Shown: positions 44,510-55,042, numbered from the stretch's first letter. The stretch: DNA of 64,000 bases from Promineifilum sp. (GCA_017983515.1 JAGOBF010000006.1:62001-126000); one strand, 5' to 3'. The notes: generated from the sequence alone by a model not told the origin. Program-made: numbers and translations.

Positions 44510-45190
44510 CTAGATGCGGAGTTTTAGGTGGGTGAGGCCATCGTCGGTGTTTTCGACCACGAATCGCCGCCGGCATTCGGGGCACGTGCCGTCGATCGAG
44601 TCGAACTCGGCGTCGAGCTGCACGCCATAGGCATCCATGACGCGCCGGTGGAAGCTGTGGTCTACCGTCAGGCGCAGCCAGCCGTCGGCCGTGTCCAGCA
44701 GAGCCGTCTGCACGACTTCCACGCCTAGCTGGTTCTGGCAATCGGCGATGAAGTAGCCGCATCGGCCGCAGGCCGCGAATCGCTGCCGCTGCCGATCAAC
44801 CGTCTCCCGCTCGCCGCGCGACAAACGGCGCGGCTCCGGGAAGGCCGGCTTCGACTCGTCCTGTGGCTCAACCGGCCCCGGTTGAGATTCTCCCCCCAAA
44901 GGGTCGTCTTGCACCCCAGCGGGCGGTTCCATCGTTTGATACTCGTCTGTGACGTCGGGGGCGAACGCGACCTCGGCTGGTTGGGCCACAGTCGGCTGTT
45001 GGGTAGCTTCTGTGTCGCCGGGCCCAAGCTGGAGAGGTTGAGCTACCGTCAGTGATGGATCGGATTCAAGGTCGCCCGGCTCGGCCTCGACAGGTTCATT
45101 GGCAAAGTCCGGCAGAGCGACCGGATTGTCTTCGTTTGCTGGCGGCGGTTCGCCGGATTGGGGGGGATCGACTTCTTCAGGTTCCGGCAT
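44510..45190 (-). CDS. acidic Pro-rich protein with C-terminal zinc-ribbon-like domain
   Basis: 226 residues from ATG 45190 (MPEPEEVDPPQSG), an approximate start with a weak ribosome-binding site. Residues 1 to about 115 are a disordered Pro/Glu/Asp/Gln linker with similar units of VAQPLQLGPGDTEATQQP and VAQPAEVAF. The C-terminal part has two cysteine pairs, CGRCGYF with a following Cys, and CPECRRRF, as in zinc ribbons, with a beta-rich stretch between. No family recognised. Divergent from the propeller gene, sharing an intergenic region with a strong inverted repeat. Confidence 0.65.
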   Translation of the reverse strand: MPEPEEVDPPQSGEPPPANEDNPVALPDFANEPVEAEPGDLESDPSLTVAQPLQLGPGDTEATQQPTVAQPAEVAFAPDVTDEYQTMEPPAGVQDDPLGGESQPGPVEPQDESKPAFPEPRRLSRGERETVDRQRQRFAACGRCGYFIADCQNQLGVEVVQTALLDTADGWLRLTVDHSFHRRVMDAYGVQLDAEFDSIDGTCPECRRRFVVENTDDGLTHLKLRI

Positions 45191-45522
45191 GTTGGCGTCT
45201 TCTCTGTCCACAGAATAGGTTACGTAAATGGCTTGAATTTGCGATTCTAACCGTCCAGGGGTATCTGTCAAATGGAAGGCCGCTCTATCACTCTGTTTTG
45301 CGATGTGGCCGCGGAGTCGGAGCCGGCGATGGGGAGGAGCAAGGCACACTGTCATTCGAGTCGGATAAATGCCAAACCCATGACATTCATCACGTATCAG
45401 CGTGATGAATGTCACAGTTACAATGACATGAATTGCAATATATTGTTGTGAGACGCATTGTAGCCAGAGGGGGCCGCCAGCCCATTCGGCCTCTCATCGC
45501 AAGTATAACTCCGGAGTGTGCC
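45191..45522. other. divergent intergenic region
   Basis: 332 bp with no gene seen. It holds the 14-bp inverted repeat at 45381-45414; promoters for both genes should lie here. Confidence 0.5.
45381..45414. promoter_or_regulatory. perfect 14-bp inverted repeat, putative operator
   Basis: TGACATTCATCACG (45381-45394) and CGTGATGAATGTCA (45401-45414) are exact inverted copies around TATCAG. A third half-site-like TGACA occurs at 45424-45428. There is no U-run after either arm, so a protein-binding site between divergent genes is more likely than a terminator. Confidence 0.6.
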
Positions 45523-47855
45523 ATGACGGGTCGTCGGGGGATTACTCTTCTATGCGCTTTTGTGTTGAGCTTAGTTGCTGCCGGATTCGGGCCATGGGGA
45601 ACAGCCTTCGGACGCGCAGCACCGGAGAGACTGTCCGAACTCTTGCCTTCCCTCAGTAGCACTCCGGCAACTGCCGCACCCGACGCGCCTTCAGCCGGCG
45701 CAGACAACGTTGAATTCATCAGCCATATCGGTGGCAGGACTCACGCCGTAGCCGTGCAAGGCAACTATGCCTACGTTGGCGAGGGGCCGAGCCTCACGAT
45801 ACTGGATGTCACCAATCCGGCCGCACCTGCTGTGGTGGGCAGGTCCCCGGTACTGCCGGAAATCGTCAACGGCGTGGCCGTAGCCGGCAACTACGCCTAT
45901 GTCGCTGATCTGACTGGCGGTCTGCGGATCATCGACGTCGCCAACCCGGCCGCACCGACCGAAGCCGGCTTCTTCGATACAGCTGATCATGCCGTAGGCG
46001 TGGCCGTGGCCGGCAGTTACGTCTATGTCGCTGATTGGAAGGACGGTCTGCGGATCATCAACGTCGCCAACCCGGCCGCGCCGACCGAAGCCGGCTTCTT
46101 CGATACGGCGGAGTATGCCTGGGGCGTGGCCGTGGCCGGCAACTTCGCCTATGTCGCTAATTATCAGGGCGGTCTGCGGATCATCAACGTCGCCAACCCG
46201 GCCGCGCCGACCGAGGCCGGCTACCTCAATACGGCGGGGTATGCCTGGGACGTGGCCGTGGCCGGCAACTTCGCCTACGTTGCTGATGGGGAGGACGGCC
46301 TGCGGATCATCAACGTCGCCAACCCGGCCGCGCCGACCGAGGCCGGCTACTTCGATACGGCGGGGTATGCCAATGACGTGGCCGTGGCCGGCCACTACGC
46401 CTATGTTGCTGATGGGGACGGCCTACGGATCATCAACATTGCCAACCCGGCCGCGCCGACTGAGGCCGGCTTCGTCGATACGACATATGCCAAAGGCGTG
46501 GCCGTGGCCGGCCACTACGCCTACGTTGCTGATGGGGACGGCCTACGGATCATCAACGTCGCCAACCCGGCCGCGCCGACTGAGGCCAGCTTCTACGTCA
46601 TGGCGGGGCGGGCCACAGGCGTGGCCGTGGCCGGCAACTACGCCTATGTCGCTGATGACGGCGGTCTGCAAATCGTCAACGTCGCCAACCCGGCCGCGCC
46701 GACTAAGGTCGGCTTCTATGGTTACGATACGGCGCGTTATGGTACAGACGTGGTCGTGGCTGGCATCTATGCCTATGTCGTCGATGGGGACGGCGGTCTG
46801 CGGATCATCAATGTCGCCAACCCGGCCGCGCCGGCCAAGGCCGGCGTCTTCGATACGACGTATGCCAATGACGTAGCCGTGGCCGGCAACTTCGCCTACG
46901 TTGCTGATGGGGACGGCGGTCTGCGGATCATCAACGTCGCCAACCCGGCCGCGCCGACTGAGGTCGGCTTCTTTGATACGGCGGGGTATGCCGGAGGCGT
47001 GGCCGTGGCCGGTCACTACGCCTACGTTGCTGATGGGGGGGACGGCCTACGGATCATCAACGTTGCCAACCCGACCGCGCCAATCGAGGCCGGCTTCTTC
47101 GATACGACGTGGTCGGCCGCAGGCGTGACCGTGGCCGGCAACTTCGCCTATGTCGCCGATCAGTCTGACGGTCTGCGGATCATCAACATTGCCAACCCGG
47201 CCACGCCAACCGAGGCCGGCTTCTTCGATACGACGTATGCCGAAGGCGTGGCCGTGGCCGGCAACTACGCCTATGTTGCTGATTGGGACGGCCTACGCAT
47301 CATCAACGTCGCCAACCCGGCCGCGCCGGCCGCGGCCGGCTTCTTCGATACGGCGGATTCTACCGTAGGCGTGGCCGTGGCCGGCAGTTACGTCTACGTC
47401 GCTGATTGGGACGGTGGCCTGTATATCCTGCGCCATAATCAAACCGAAACGCCTACTGATACACCAACTGCTACAGCAACCCTGACCACAACACCGGCAG
47501 GAACGCCGACAGCCACCAACACACCCTCGCCGACGCCAACCAAGGTAGCCACCCAGGTTCCGCAAAAGTACACTGTCTTTCTGCCGTCTATCAGCAATGT
47601 GCCTCCGGCCGGGCCGGCCGAGGTTGGTTTCTTTGATACACCCGACTGGGCTTCCGCTGTGGCAATAGCGGGCGGATATGTCTACGTCGCCGACATCCGC
47701 AGCGGGTTGCTTGTGCTGGATGTCGGCAATCCGGCCGCGCCGAAAGAGATCGGCCGCTTCAACACGGCGGGGCATCGGGCTTGACGGTACCCGGCGATAT
47801 GGTGTACGTGACGGATGAAGGTGGTGGGTTGGTGATCTTACGGCACAACAAGTAG
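45523..47855 (+). CDS. LVIVD-repeat beta-propeller surface protein, frameshifted near its end
   Basis: From ATG 45523 (GGAG 7 nt upstream), with a signal peptide (ITLLCAFVLSLVAAG) and about 14 repeats of some 42 residues. Each has the pattern GVAVAGNYAYVADxDGLRII followed by NVANPAAPTEAGFFDT, the LVIVD repeat of surface beta propellers. Then come a Thr/Pro linker, YTVFLPSISN, and a further one and a half repeats. The continuous frame stops at 47782-47784; a -1 shift at GCGGGGCAT (about 47770) restores ASGLTVPGD to GGGLVILRHNK ending at 47855. So the last repeat is frameshifted or the sequence lacks one base. Confidence 0.85.
45730..47430 (+). repeat. tandem DNA repeat encoding LVIVD blades
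   Basis: About 14 units of 120-129 bp, each with near-identical blocks such as GTGGCCGTGGCCGGCAACTA and GGTCTGCGGATCATCAACGT. DNA-level similarity is high, which shows recent expansion or gene conversion. It lies wholly inside one reading frame and is not a CRISPR array. Confidence 0.85.
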
Positions 47856-47875
47856 GAAATCGAGAGCGAATAGGC

Positions 47876-47909
47876 AGACCTCTGAGGTTGCAGAAAGCGT
47901 CAGAGGTCT
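47876..47909. repeat. AGACCTCTGA palindrome at the end of the PIN gene
   Basis: AGACCTCTGA (47876-47885) and TCAGAGGTCT (47900-47909) are exact inverted copies. The right arm supplies the last codons and stop of the PIN toxin gene (QDL and TGA). The same family lies beyond the antitoxin at 48771. Confidence 0.65.
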
Positions 47910-48409
47910 TGCCATCTTCTGCCACGCGCCGCTTCCAATTGTCCCGTCGACCAACCCATCACCTCGCGCAAGAAAGTACCGCTCAAGTAAACAGTCAGTC
48001 GGCGGCGCAGTTCGGCCGTCGACTCGTCGCGCGTCGTCAGGTCCTTGTCTTCGCTAACCAGATATTCTGCGCCTGCTTCAATGGCTGCAAGCGCAACAGG
48101 CACATCGGCGATGTCGCGCACAAGGTAAGCGTGGGCAATCACTGCCTCGGCTGTGGGTGTGTTCGCAACTGTATAGTCGCACGTGGTGAGGAAAGCCTCA
48201 AAACGATCCATCTCCCCTGGAAATCGGGCGGCCAATGTACGACGCGCTTCAGTGAGTACGTAAAGGCTAACAATTAGCGTGAAATCCTCCCTGAGCGCGT
48301 ATTGTAGCACTTCATAAGGCCAGCGCGGCCAGACCGTGCCGGCCACCAGAATGTTGGCATCTACGAAGACGCGTAACTTACCCTGGTCGTCGGCCATACG
48401 TTTCTTCAA
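47900..48409 (-). CDS. PIN domain toxin-like ribonuclease
   Basis: 169 residues (ATG 48409, or 48397, MADDQGKL). The PIN acidic residues appear as FVDANIL at the start, TEARR in the middle and SEDKDL near the end. VapC-type toxins cut RNA. It overlaps the end of the antitoxin gene by 32 bp and is translated after it, as in most vapBC operons. The C-terminal QDL and stop are provided by a palindromic repeat. Confidence 0.85.
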   Translation of the reverse strand: MKKRMADDQGKLRVFVDANILVAGTVWPRWPYEVLQYALREDFTLIVSLYVLTEARRTLAARFPGEMDRFEAFLTTCDYTVANTPTAEAVIAHAYLVRDIADVPVALAAIEAGAEYLVSEDKDLTTRDESTAELRRRLTVYLSGTFLREVMGWSTGQLEAARGRRWQDL

Positions 48410-48686
48410 ATACCTGCCGCTTGACTTCTTTCAGTTCGGCCATTAGCTGTTCCTCGGTCAGGCCCTGGCGTTCGGCTTCCTGACTCATGGCGATGACCAA
48501 TTCTCGGTGGCCGGTCAACGCCCGCTCGCGCATAAGAGCTTCGTATTCAGGGTACGAAAGGATAACGGCCACCGGATAGCCGGCGCGTTCGATGATGAGG
48601 TGTTCCCCACCCAGCGCGACCCGCTTGAGCACGCTGCCCGATGCTCTCTGAAGATCGGAGGCGGTAATTATTGTTTGATTGGCCAT
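48378..48686 (-). CDS. Phd/YefM-type antitoxin
   Basis: 102 residues. MANQTIITASDLQRASGSVL and EHLIIERAGYPVAVILSYPE are the DNA-binding fold of the Phd/YefM family; the C-terminal helical tail (ELVIAMSQEAERQGLTEEQL) would cover the PIN toxin. It is the first gene of the pair and should repress its own promoter through the inverted repeat upstream. Confidence 0.85.
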   Translation of the reverse strand: MANQTIITASDLQRASGSVLKRVALGGEHLIIERAGYPVAVILSYPEYEALMRERALTGHRELVIAMSQEAERQGLTEEQLMAELKEVKRQVFEETYGRRPG

Positions 48687-48713
48687 ACTCTCTCCTCAGC
48701 TAATAAGCTGCGA

Positions 48714-48749
48714 TATGTATCTGTGCTGATTTATACATAATGATACATA
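48714..48749 (-). promoter_or_regulatory. putative toxin-antitoxin operator
   Basis: TATGTATC (48714-48721) and GATACATA (48742-48749) are exact inverted copies, with a further ATACATAAT element between, 28 bp upstream of the antitoxin start. This AT-rich block stands out from its GC-rich surroundings and suits an autoregulated promoter. Confidence 0.55.
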
Positions 48750-48770
48750 CTGATCCATGGAGAGTCAAAA

Positions 48771-48807
48771 AAGACCTCTGAGGTCTGCCGCCAACCTCAG
48801 AGGTCTT
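48771..48807. repeat. AAGACCTCTGAGGT palindrome upstream of the antitoxin gene
   Basis: AAGACCTCTGAGGT (48771-48784) and ACCTCAGAGGTCTT (48794-48807) are exact 14-bp inverted copies. With the unit at 47876 it brackets the toxin-antitoxin pair. Confidence 0.75.
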
Positions 48808-48848
48808 CTTACTCTCAAACAGCAAGCTGTCCAGCTTGCCCCACATCC

Positions 48849-50090
<1,242 letters not shown>

Positions 50091-50430
50091 GTTTGCAAAG
50101 TCTCCTTGACCTGGAAATCCAGACACGACAGGTGGGCGAAGAAAATATCGGCTGCGCAGAAGATAAATCGCCGACCGGTGGGGTCTGGAAAATGTCAGGT
50201 GTATAAAATGAGCGAAAGGATTATACTATGATTTGGCCGGTTTGCGTAAGGACAACTCCACTTTCCAGACCCCAGACGCTGTCACGTCCGGGTGCGCTAG
50301 CTTAAGACTCGGTGAACGTGCTATCCCTCTGAAACGTGGGCCGCGCGTTGACGTATAGAATAATTATAGTTGAGTAAGGATCGAATTCGCGTTGAGTCGT
50401 ATTTGTAGACGCCCGTTATTATCGAGCGTG
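50091..50430. other. intergenic region, no gene seen
   Basis: 340 bp between divergent genes. An AT-rich stretch (TTGACG at 50348 and TATAGT at 50365, spacer only 11 bp) could carry the promoter of the gluzincin gene, but the spacing is poor. Nothing else is evident. Confidence 0.4.
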
Positions 50431-52236
50431 ATGTTGTCGCGCTCTTTCTGTATTGTTTTGGCATTTGTCACGCTGGCCCTGGGCGCCTGTGGTGGAGTTA
50501 CCGGCGCGGCCGCGCCGACGGCCGCCGCGCCGCCCGTTCCTACCGCCATCACCAACGTCCCCCAACCAACGGCCGACCCCGCGATCGCCCTGGCTCCCAC
50601 CGATGCGCCGCCGGCCACGGAACCTGTCGCGCCCACGCTGCCGCCGACTGAGTTGCCGCCGACTGACCTTCCCGCGCCGACGTCCCATCCCGATCCCACC
50701 GATGCCATCGACCTGTCGCTCAACTACACCGACGTCATCCTGCACCCGGTGCCCCTCATCTATGCCGGCGACAAGGTGACGTTTCAGTTACTGCCCCACA
50801 TACCCGACAGCATCCCGGTTGGCGACGTAACAGCTGCCATTCTGGTCGACGGCGTCCAGGTGGCCGGCGGGCCGCTCGACCGGCGCAACTGGAACGGCCA
50901 GGCCGAGGGCGTCTACGAGTGGGCCTGGGACACGACCGGGTTGTCCGGCGACCATCTCATCGAGGTGGTGCTCGATCCGAGTGATGCCATCCAGATCGGC
51001 GACGAGGACCCGCTCAATAACACAGTCGCCATCACCGCCACCATCAACATCCCCACCGGCCAGGCCGCGCGCGACGCCGCCGCCGTCTGGGAGACGACCG
51101 AGACGAACTGCTGCGTCATCCACGTCGTCAGCGGCACGGCCGCCTCGCGCGATATCGCTACGCTGGCCCCCCTGATGGAAACAGCCGTACAACAGGCCGC
51201 CGGCCGGTTGGGTGTGCAGCCCAGCCGCAAGCTGGAGGTCTACCTGATCGACCGCGTTGTCGGCCAGGGTGGGTTTGCCGGCACCGACATCGTCGTGTCC
51301 TACGTCGACCGGCGCTACGCCGGCGGCGGCCTCTATGAGCTGCTCGTCCACGAGGCCACCCACATCCTCGACCAGCAATTCGCCCCCCAGCGCATCTCGT
51401 TCATGGCCGAAGGGCTGGCCGTCTGGGTCACCGGCGGCCACTACAAGGCCGAAGACCTGACCCAGCGCTCGGCGGCGCTGCTGGCGCTGGGCAATTACGT
51501 GCCCCTGACCGAGCTCATCAATAACTTCTACCCCGTCCAGCACGAGATCGGCTATCTGGAAGCCGGCGGTTTGGTGAATTATCTCGTCGGCCGCCGCGAC
51601 TGGAACACATTCAAGAGCTTCTACAGCGATATCTCGGCCGCTGATGGGGCCACTCTGGCCGAGGCGGTCGATGTCAGCTTGCAGCGCTACTACGGCGCGA
51701 CGCTGGCCCAGATCGAGGCCGACTGGCTGGCCTCCATGCAGAGCATCACCCCCGATCCGTCGACCGTGGAAGACCTGCGCACGACCATCCGCTACTACGA
51801 CGTGGCCCGCCATTACCAGGAACTCTACGATCCCACGGCCCACTATCTGAGCGCCTGGCTGCCCCACCCGACCGAGGTGCGCGAATTCGGCAACCCGGCC
51901 GATCTGACACGAAGGCCGGAGGAAGAGATCAACGTCATGCTGGAGGTAATGCTGACCGCGGCCGACGAGGCGTTGCGCGGCGGCGATTACCCACGGGCCA
52001 ACGTAATCCTCGACAGCGTCAGCAACATCATCAACAATAATGGGGCGATCATCGACCCTATGGCGACCAGTTACCTGGGCATCGTCCGCGCCGCGGCCGA
52101 ATACGGCTACGATCTGCAAACCGTCGATCTGCAAGGCAGCACCGCCTACGCCATGGCCACCCAGGCCCCTCGCATCACCCTCATGCGCCTGGTCATGGAA
52201 CAGCGCGGGGCAAATTGGGTCATCCTGTCGCATTAG
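50431..52236 (+). CDS. gluzincin-type (HEATH) zinc peptidase-like lipoprotein
   Basis: 601 residues from ATG 50431, chosen because MLSRSFCIVLAFVTLALGAC is a lipoprotein signal with lipobox LGAC; a TTG at 50392 is possible. A Pro/Thr-rich linker (to about 95) leads to a beta-rich module, then a gluzincin domain with LLVHEATHILDQQF (HExxH near residue 306) and FMAEGLAVWVTGG (third ligand Glu), as in the peptidase MA-like families. It would be an extracytoplasmic metallopeptidase with unknown substrate. The C-terminal 150 residues are helical. Confidence 0.85.
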   Translation: MLSRSFCIVLAFVTLALGACGGVTGAAAPTAAAPPVPTAITNVPQPTADPAIALAPTDAPPATEPVAPTLPPTELPPTDLPAPTSHPDPTDAIDLSLNYTDVILHPVPLIYAGDKVTFQLLPHIPDSIPVGDVTAAILVDGVQVAGGPLDRRNWNGQAEGVYEWAWDTTGLSGDHLIEVVLDPSDAIQIGDEDPLNNTVAITATINIPTGQAARDAAAVWETTETNCCVIHVVSGTAASRDIATLAPLMETAVQQAAGRLGVQPSRKLEVYLIDRVVGQGGFAGTDIVVSYVDRRYAGGGLYELLVHEATHILDQQFAPQRISFMAEGLAVWVTGGHYKAEDLTQRSAALLALGNYVPLTELINNFYPVQHEIGYLEAGGLVNYLVGRRDWNTFKSFYSDISAADGATLAEAVDVSLQRYYGATLAQIEADWLASMQSITPDPSTVEDLRTTIRYYDVARHYQELYDPTAHYLSAWLPHPTEVREFGNPADLTRRPEEEINVMLEVMLTAADEALRGGDYPRANVILDSVSNIINNNGAIIDPMATSYLGIVRAAAEYGYDLQTVDLQGSTAYAMATQAPRITLMRLVMEQRGANWVILSH

Positions 52237-52309
52237 ACCCTCCTCACGCGATTGTGTTACAATTGCCCAAATTGATTGCCGCAATCAGCTAAGCACCGAG
52301 GGGTCATAC

Positions 52310-52837
52310 ATGATCGAGGTTATGATCGACAGTATCCGCATCAGCCTGGTGTCCCAACACCGTATCGTGTTGTTGCGCGAAGTGGACAGCGAGCGCCAGC
52401 TTCCCATATGGATTGGGCCTTGCGAAGCCGACGCCATCACCATTGAACTGCAAGACGTTAAGGTGGCCCGACCGCTGACCCAGGACTTGCTCAAAAATAT
52501 CATCACCGAGCTGGGAGGCAGCGTCTCCCACGTGCTCATCAAAGAGTTGAACGACAGCGTCTTCCACGCCCGACTGTTTATCACCGTCCAGGGCGAACGC
52601 GAACCGCGCGAGATCGATTGCCGTCCCTCCGACGCCATCGCCCTGGCCGTTCGGGCCAAGGTGCCCATCTTCATCTCCGAAGAGGTCATGGACGAGGCCG
52701 GCGTGGAGCCGGAGCCGGACATCCAGGCCGACGAGCCGGATCAGGCCAGCGAAGGCGACGTCGGTAATCTCGATGCCTTCAGCGACTTCCTTGACACACT
52801 GGATTTCGACGACTTCGAGGGCGACGACCGCGCCTAG
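52310..52837 (+). CDS. bifunctional nuclease family (BFN) protein
   Basis: 175 residues. MIEVMIDSIRISLVSQHRIV and RQLPIWIGPCEADAITIELQ are the BFN/DUF151 signature, as is CRPSDAIALAVRAKVPIFIS. The family has been reported to have nuclease activity in plants and is widespread in bacteria with unclear role. The C-terminal 40 residues are acidic (DFLDTLDFDDFEGDD) and lineage-specific. Lies upstream of dnaB, 136 bp apart, with a repeat between. Confidence 0.88.
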   Translation: MIEVMIDSIRISLVSQHRIVLLREVDSERQLPIWIGPCEADAITIELQDVKVARPLTQDLLKNIITELGGSVSHVLIKELNDSVFHARLFITVQGEREPREIDCRPSDAIALAVRAKVPIFISEEVMDEAGVEPEPDIQADEPDQASEGDVGNLDAFSDFLDTLDFDDFEGDDRA

Positions 52838-52877
52838 TCATCGCCTGGGTAACATTCAATACGTACAGAAGAGAGTT

Positions 52878-52956
52878 AATCCACAGATTACGCGCCTTAG
52901 GCAGATTTCCGGAAGATCGCTCCGAAAATCTGCGTAGCCGGCTTAATCTGCGGATG
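52878..52956. repeat. nested hairpin element upstream of dnaB
   Basis: The outer arms ATCCACAGATTA and TAATCTGCGGAT pair with one mismatch, and inside them GCAGATTTCCGGA pairs with TCCGAAAATCTGC. Same vocabulary as the hairpin at 19778 and the element at 7756. It ends 17 bp before the dnaB start. Confidence 0.65.
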
Positions 52957-52973
52957 AAACCCTCGTATTCCCC

Positions 52974-54317
52974 ATGGACACGCTAGAAGAACGATTGCCC
53001 CCCCACAGCGTCGAGGCCGAGGAAGCCGTTCTCGGCTCGCTGCTCATCGATCCCGACGCCATCTTCGAGGTCGCCACTTTTCTGCGCCCCGATGCCTTCT
53101 ATCGCGCCCAAAACCGCTGGATCTACGAAGCCATCCTGTCCCTCAATGAGCGTCGCGTCCCCCTCGACGTCGTCACGCTCATCGAGGAACTGCGCCGCAA
53201 CGAACAACTGGAGGAGATCGGCGGCGAGCCGACGGTCATCAGCCTGCTCAACGCCGTGCCCACCTCGATCAACGCCGAAGCCTACGGCAAAATGGTCGAG
53301 GCCACCGCGACCCGCCGCAATCTGATCCTGGCCGCCGGAGCCATCGCCAAGCTGGCCTACAACGAGGCCGAAGACATCGACGTCGTCCTGGATCGCTCCG
53401 AGCATGCTCTGTTCAGCATCAGCGAGAAACGCACCAAGCGCGATCTCAAACCGATCAAGGAGATCGCCGGCGACTATCTGGAGCGTATCGAACTGCTGCG
53501 CGAGCGCGGCGACGAGTTCATCGGCATCCCGACCGGCTTCACCGACCTCGACCGCATGCTCAGCGGGCTGAACAAATCCGACCTGATCATCATCGCCGCC
53601 CGGCCGGGCATGGGCAAGACGGCACTGCAGAACGCGGTGGCCCTCCATGCCGCGCGCCGCTACGACAAGCGCATCGCCATGTTCAACCTGGAGATGTCGG
53701 GCGAGCAACTGGTGCAGCGCATGATCGCCGCCGAGACGCGCATCGACTCGCAGCGGCTGCGGCGCGGCGAGCTGGCCGACCACGAGTGGGCCATCTTCCT
53801 GGAAGCACTCGGCCGCCTGTCTGAGTCGCGCATTTTCATCGACGACACCCCGTCGATCACGCCCATGCAACTGCGCACCAAGTGCCGTCGCCTGTACGCC
53901 GAACACGGCCTCGATATGGTGATGATCGATTACCTGCAACTCATGCAGGCCGAACACTCCACCAATAACCGCGTCCAGGAAGTCAGTGAGATCTCGCGCG
54001 AACTGAAGGGGCTGGCCCGCGAGCTGGATGTTCCGGTCGTGGCCGCCGCCCAGCTTAGCCGTGCCGTGGAGCAGCGCCAGAACAAGCGGCCGCAGCTGTC
54101 CGACTTGCGCGATTCAGGCTCCATCGAGCAGGACGCCGACGTCGTCATGTTCATCTACCGCGATGACTACTACAATCCCGACAGTTCCGAGCGGCCCAAC
54201 ATCGCCGAGGTAAACATTGCCAAGCACCGAAACGGCCCTACCGGGGCCATCGACCTGTTCTGGCACGGCCAACTGGCCACTTTCCGCAACCTCCACCGGC
54301 AGGAGATCGAGCTATGA
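52974..54317 (+). CDS. dnaB: replicative DNA helicase
   Basis: 447 residues. The N-terminal helical domain starts LPPHSVEAEEAVLGSLLIDP; the RecA-type motor has Walker A ARPGMGKTAL, then FNLEMSGEQLVQRM, and Walker B MVMIDYLQLM; the arginine region is LRDSGSIEQDADVVMFIYR. It unwinds DNA at the fork, working with DnaE and the clamp loader (holA). Its stop overlaps the next gene's start by four bases (ATGA), so the loader genes are coupled to it. Confidence 0.96.
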   Translation: MDTLEERLPPHSVEAEEAVLGSLLIDPDAIFEVATFLRPDAFYRAQNRWIYEAILSLNERRVPLDVVTLIEELRRNEQLEEIGGEPTVISLLNAVPTSINAEAYGKMVEATATRRNLILAAGAIAKLAYNEAEDIDVVLDRSEHALFSISEKRTKRDLKPIKEIAGDYLERIELLRERGDEFIGIPTGFTDLDRMLSGLNKSDLIIIAARPGMGKTALQNAVALHAARRYDKRIAMFNLEMSGEQLVQRMIAAETRIDSQRLRRGELADHEWAIFLEALGRLSESRIFIDDTPSITPMQLRTKCRRLYAEHGLDMVMIDYLQLMQAEHSTNNRVQEVSEISRELKGLARELDVPVVAAAQLSRAVEQRQNKRPQLSDLRDSGSIEQDADVVMFIYRDDYYNPDSSERPNIAEVNIAKHRNGPTGAIDLFWHGQLATFRNLHRQEIEL

Positions 54318-55042
54318 CCCCCACCAGCCCTATGCAAGGCTTCTCCGGCTTCCCCGACGGCAAGCAGCGCCTCACCCCCGTGCCCAATCTTTTCTTCAGC
54401 GATCTGTTGCCGGCCATCGATAACCTGGCCGAGATGAAAGTGACGCTCTACGCCTTCTGGGCGCTGGGCCAGCGCGAGGGCGAGGTGCGCTATCTGCAAC
54501 TGGGCGATTTCACCAACGACCCCATCCTGCTCAAGGCGATGGGCGGCTCCGGCATCCAGTCCGGCATCGATACCCTGCTGGACGGCATCGAGCGTGCCGT
54601 GGCCCGCGGCACGTTTCTCAAGGTCGAAGTGGAAGGAGCCGACGGCCGGTTGGAACTCTATTTTCTCAACACTGAGCGGGGGCGTGCCGCCGTCGACGGC
54701 ATCACCAGCGGCCAATGGCGGCCGTCGCCCGACGACGCGCAGCCCATCACGCTGCTGATCGAGCGGCCCAACATCTTCGTGCTCTACGAGCAAAACATCG
54801 GCGCGCTGACGCCTATGATCGCCGACGAACTGCGCGACGCCGAGCAGACCTACCCCGCTCGGTGGATCGAAGAGGCCATCAAGCTGGCCGTCACTAATAA
54901 TGTGCGTCGCTGGCGCTACGTCCACAGCATTCTGGAGCGCTGGCGACAGGAAGGAAGACAAGATGCGCTCGACGCGCGAGATTCTCAACGAAGCCTACGA
55001 GGGCAAGTCCCGCCCGAATATGACGACATCGTCCGGCGCTGA
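54314..55042 (+). CDS. DnaD domain replication protein
   Basis: 242 residues. FSGFPDGKQRLTPVPNLFFS begins a helical N-terminal domain; the DnaD-type domain is near 140-210, with LYEQNIGALTPMIADELRDA and VTNNVRRWRYVHSILERW, the YxxxI-type motif of the family. DnaD/DnaB-like proteins open the origin and help load the helicase. The gene overlaps dnaB by 4 bp and the next AAA+ gene by 80 bp, so all three are probably one unit. Confidence 0.88.
   Translation: MTPTSPMQGFSGFPDGKQRLTPVPNLFFSDLLPAIDNLAEMKVTLYAFWALGQREGEVRYLQLGDFTNDPILLKAMGGSGIQSGIDTLLDGIERAVARGTFLKVEVEGADGRLELYFLNTERGRAAVDGITSGQWRPSPDDAQPITLLIERPNIFVLYEQNIGALTPMIADELRDAEQTYPARWIEEAIKLAVTNNVRRWRYVHSILERWRQEGRQDALDARDSQRSLRGQVPPEYDDIVRR

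Noticed and set aside
45730-47430. possible CRISPR array
   Set aside because: Repeats are contiguous in one reading frame, without unique spacers, and encode LVIVD blades.
50348-50370. promoter TTGACG/TATAGT before the gluzincin gene
   Set aside because: The spacer is only 11 bp, too short for a sigma70 promoter.
50788-52284. 498-residue open frame antisense to the gluzincin gene
   Set aside because: The plus strand has a lipobox and HExxH; the antisense frame is a high-GC shadow.
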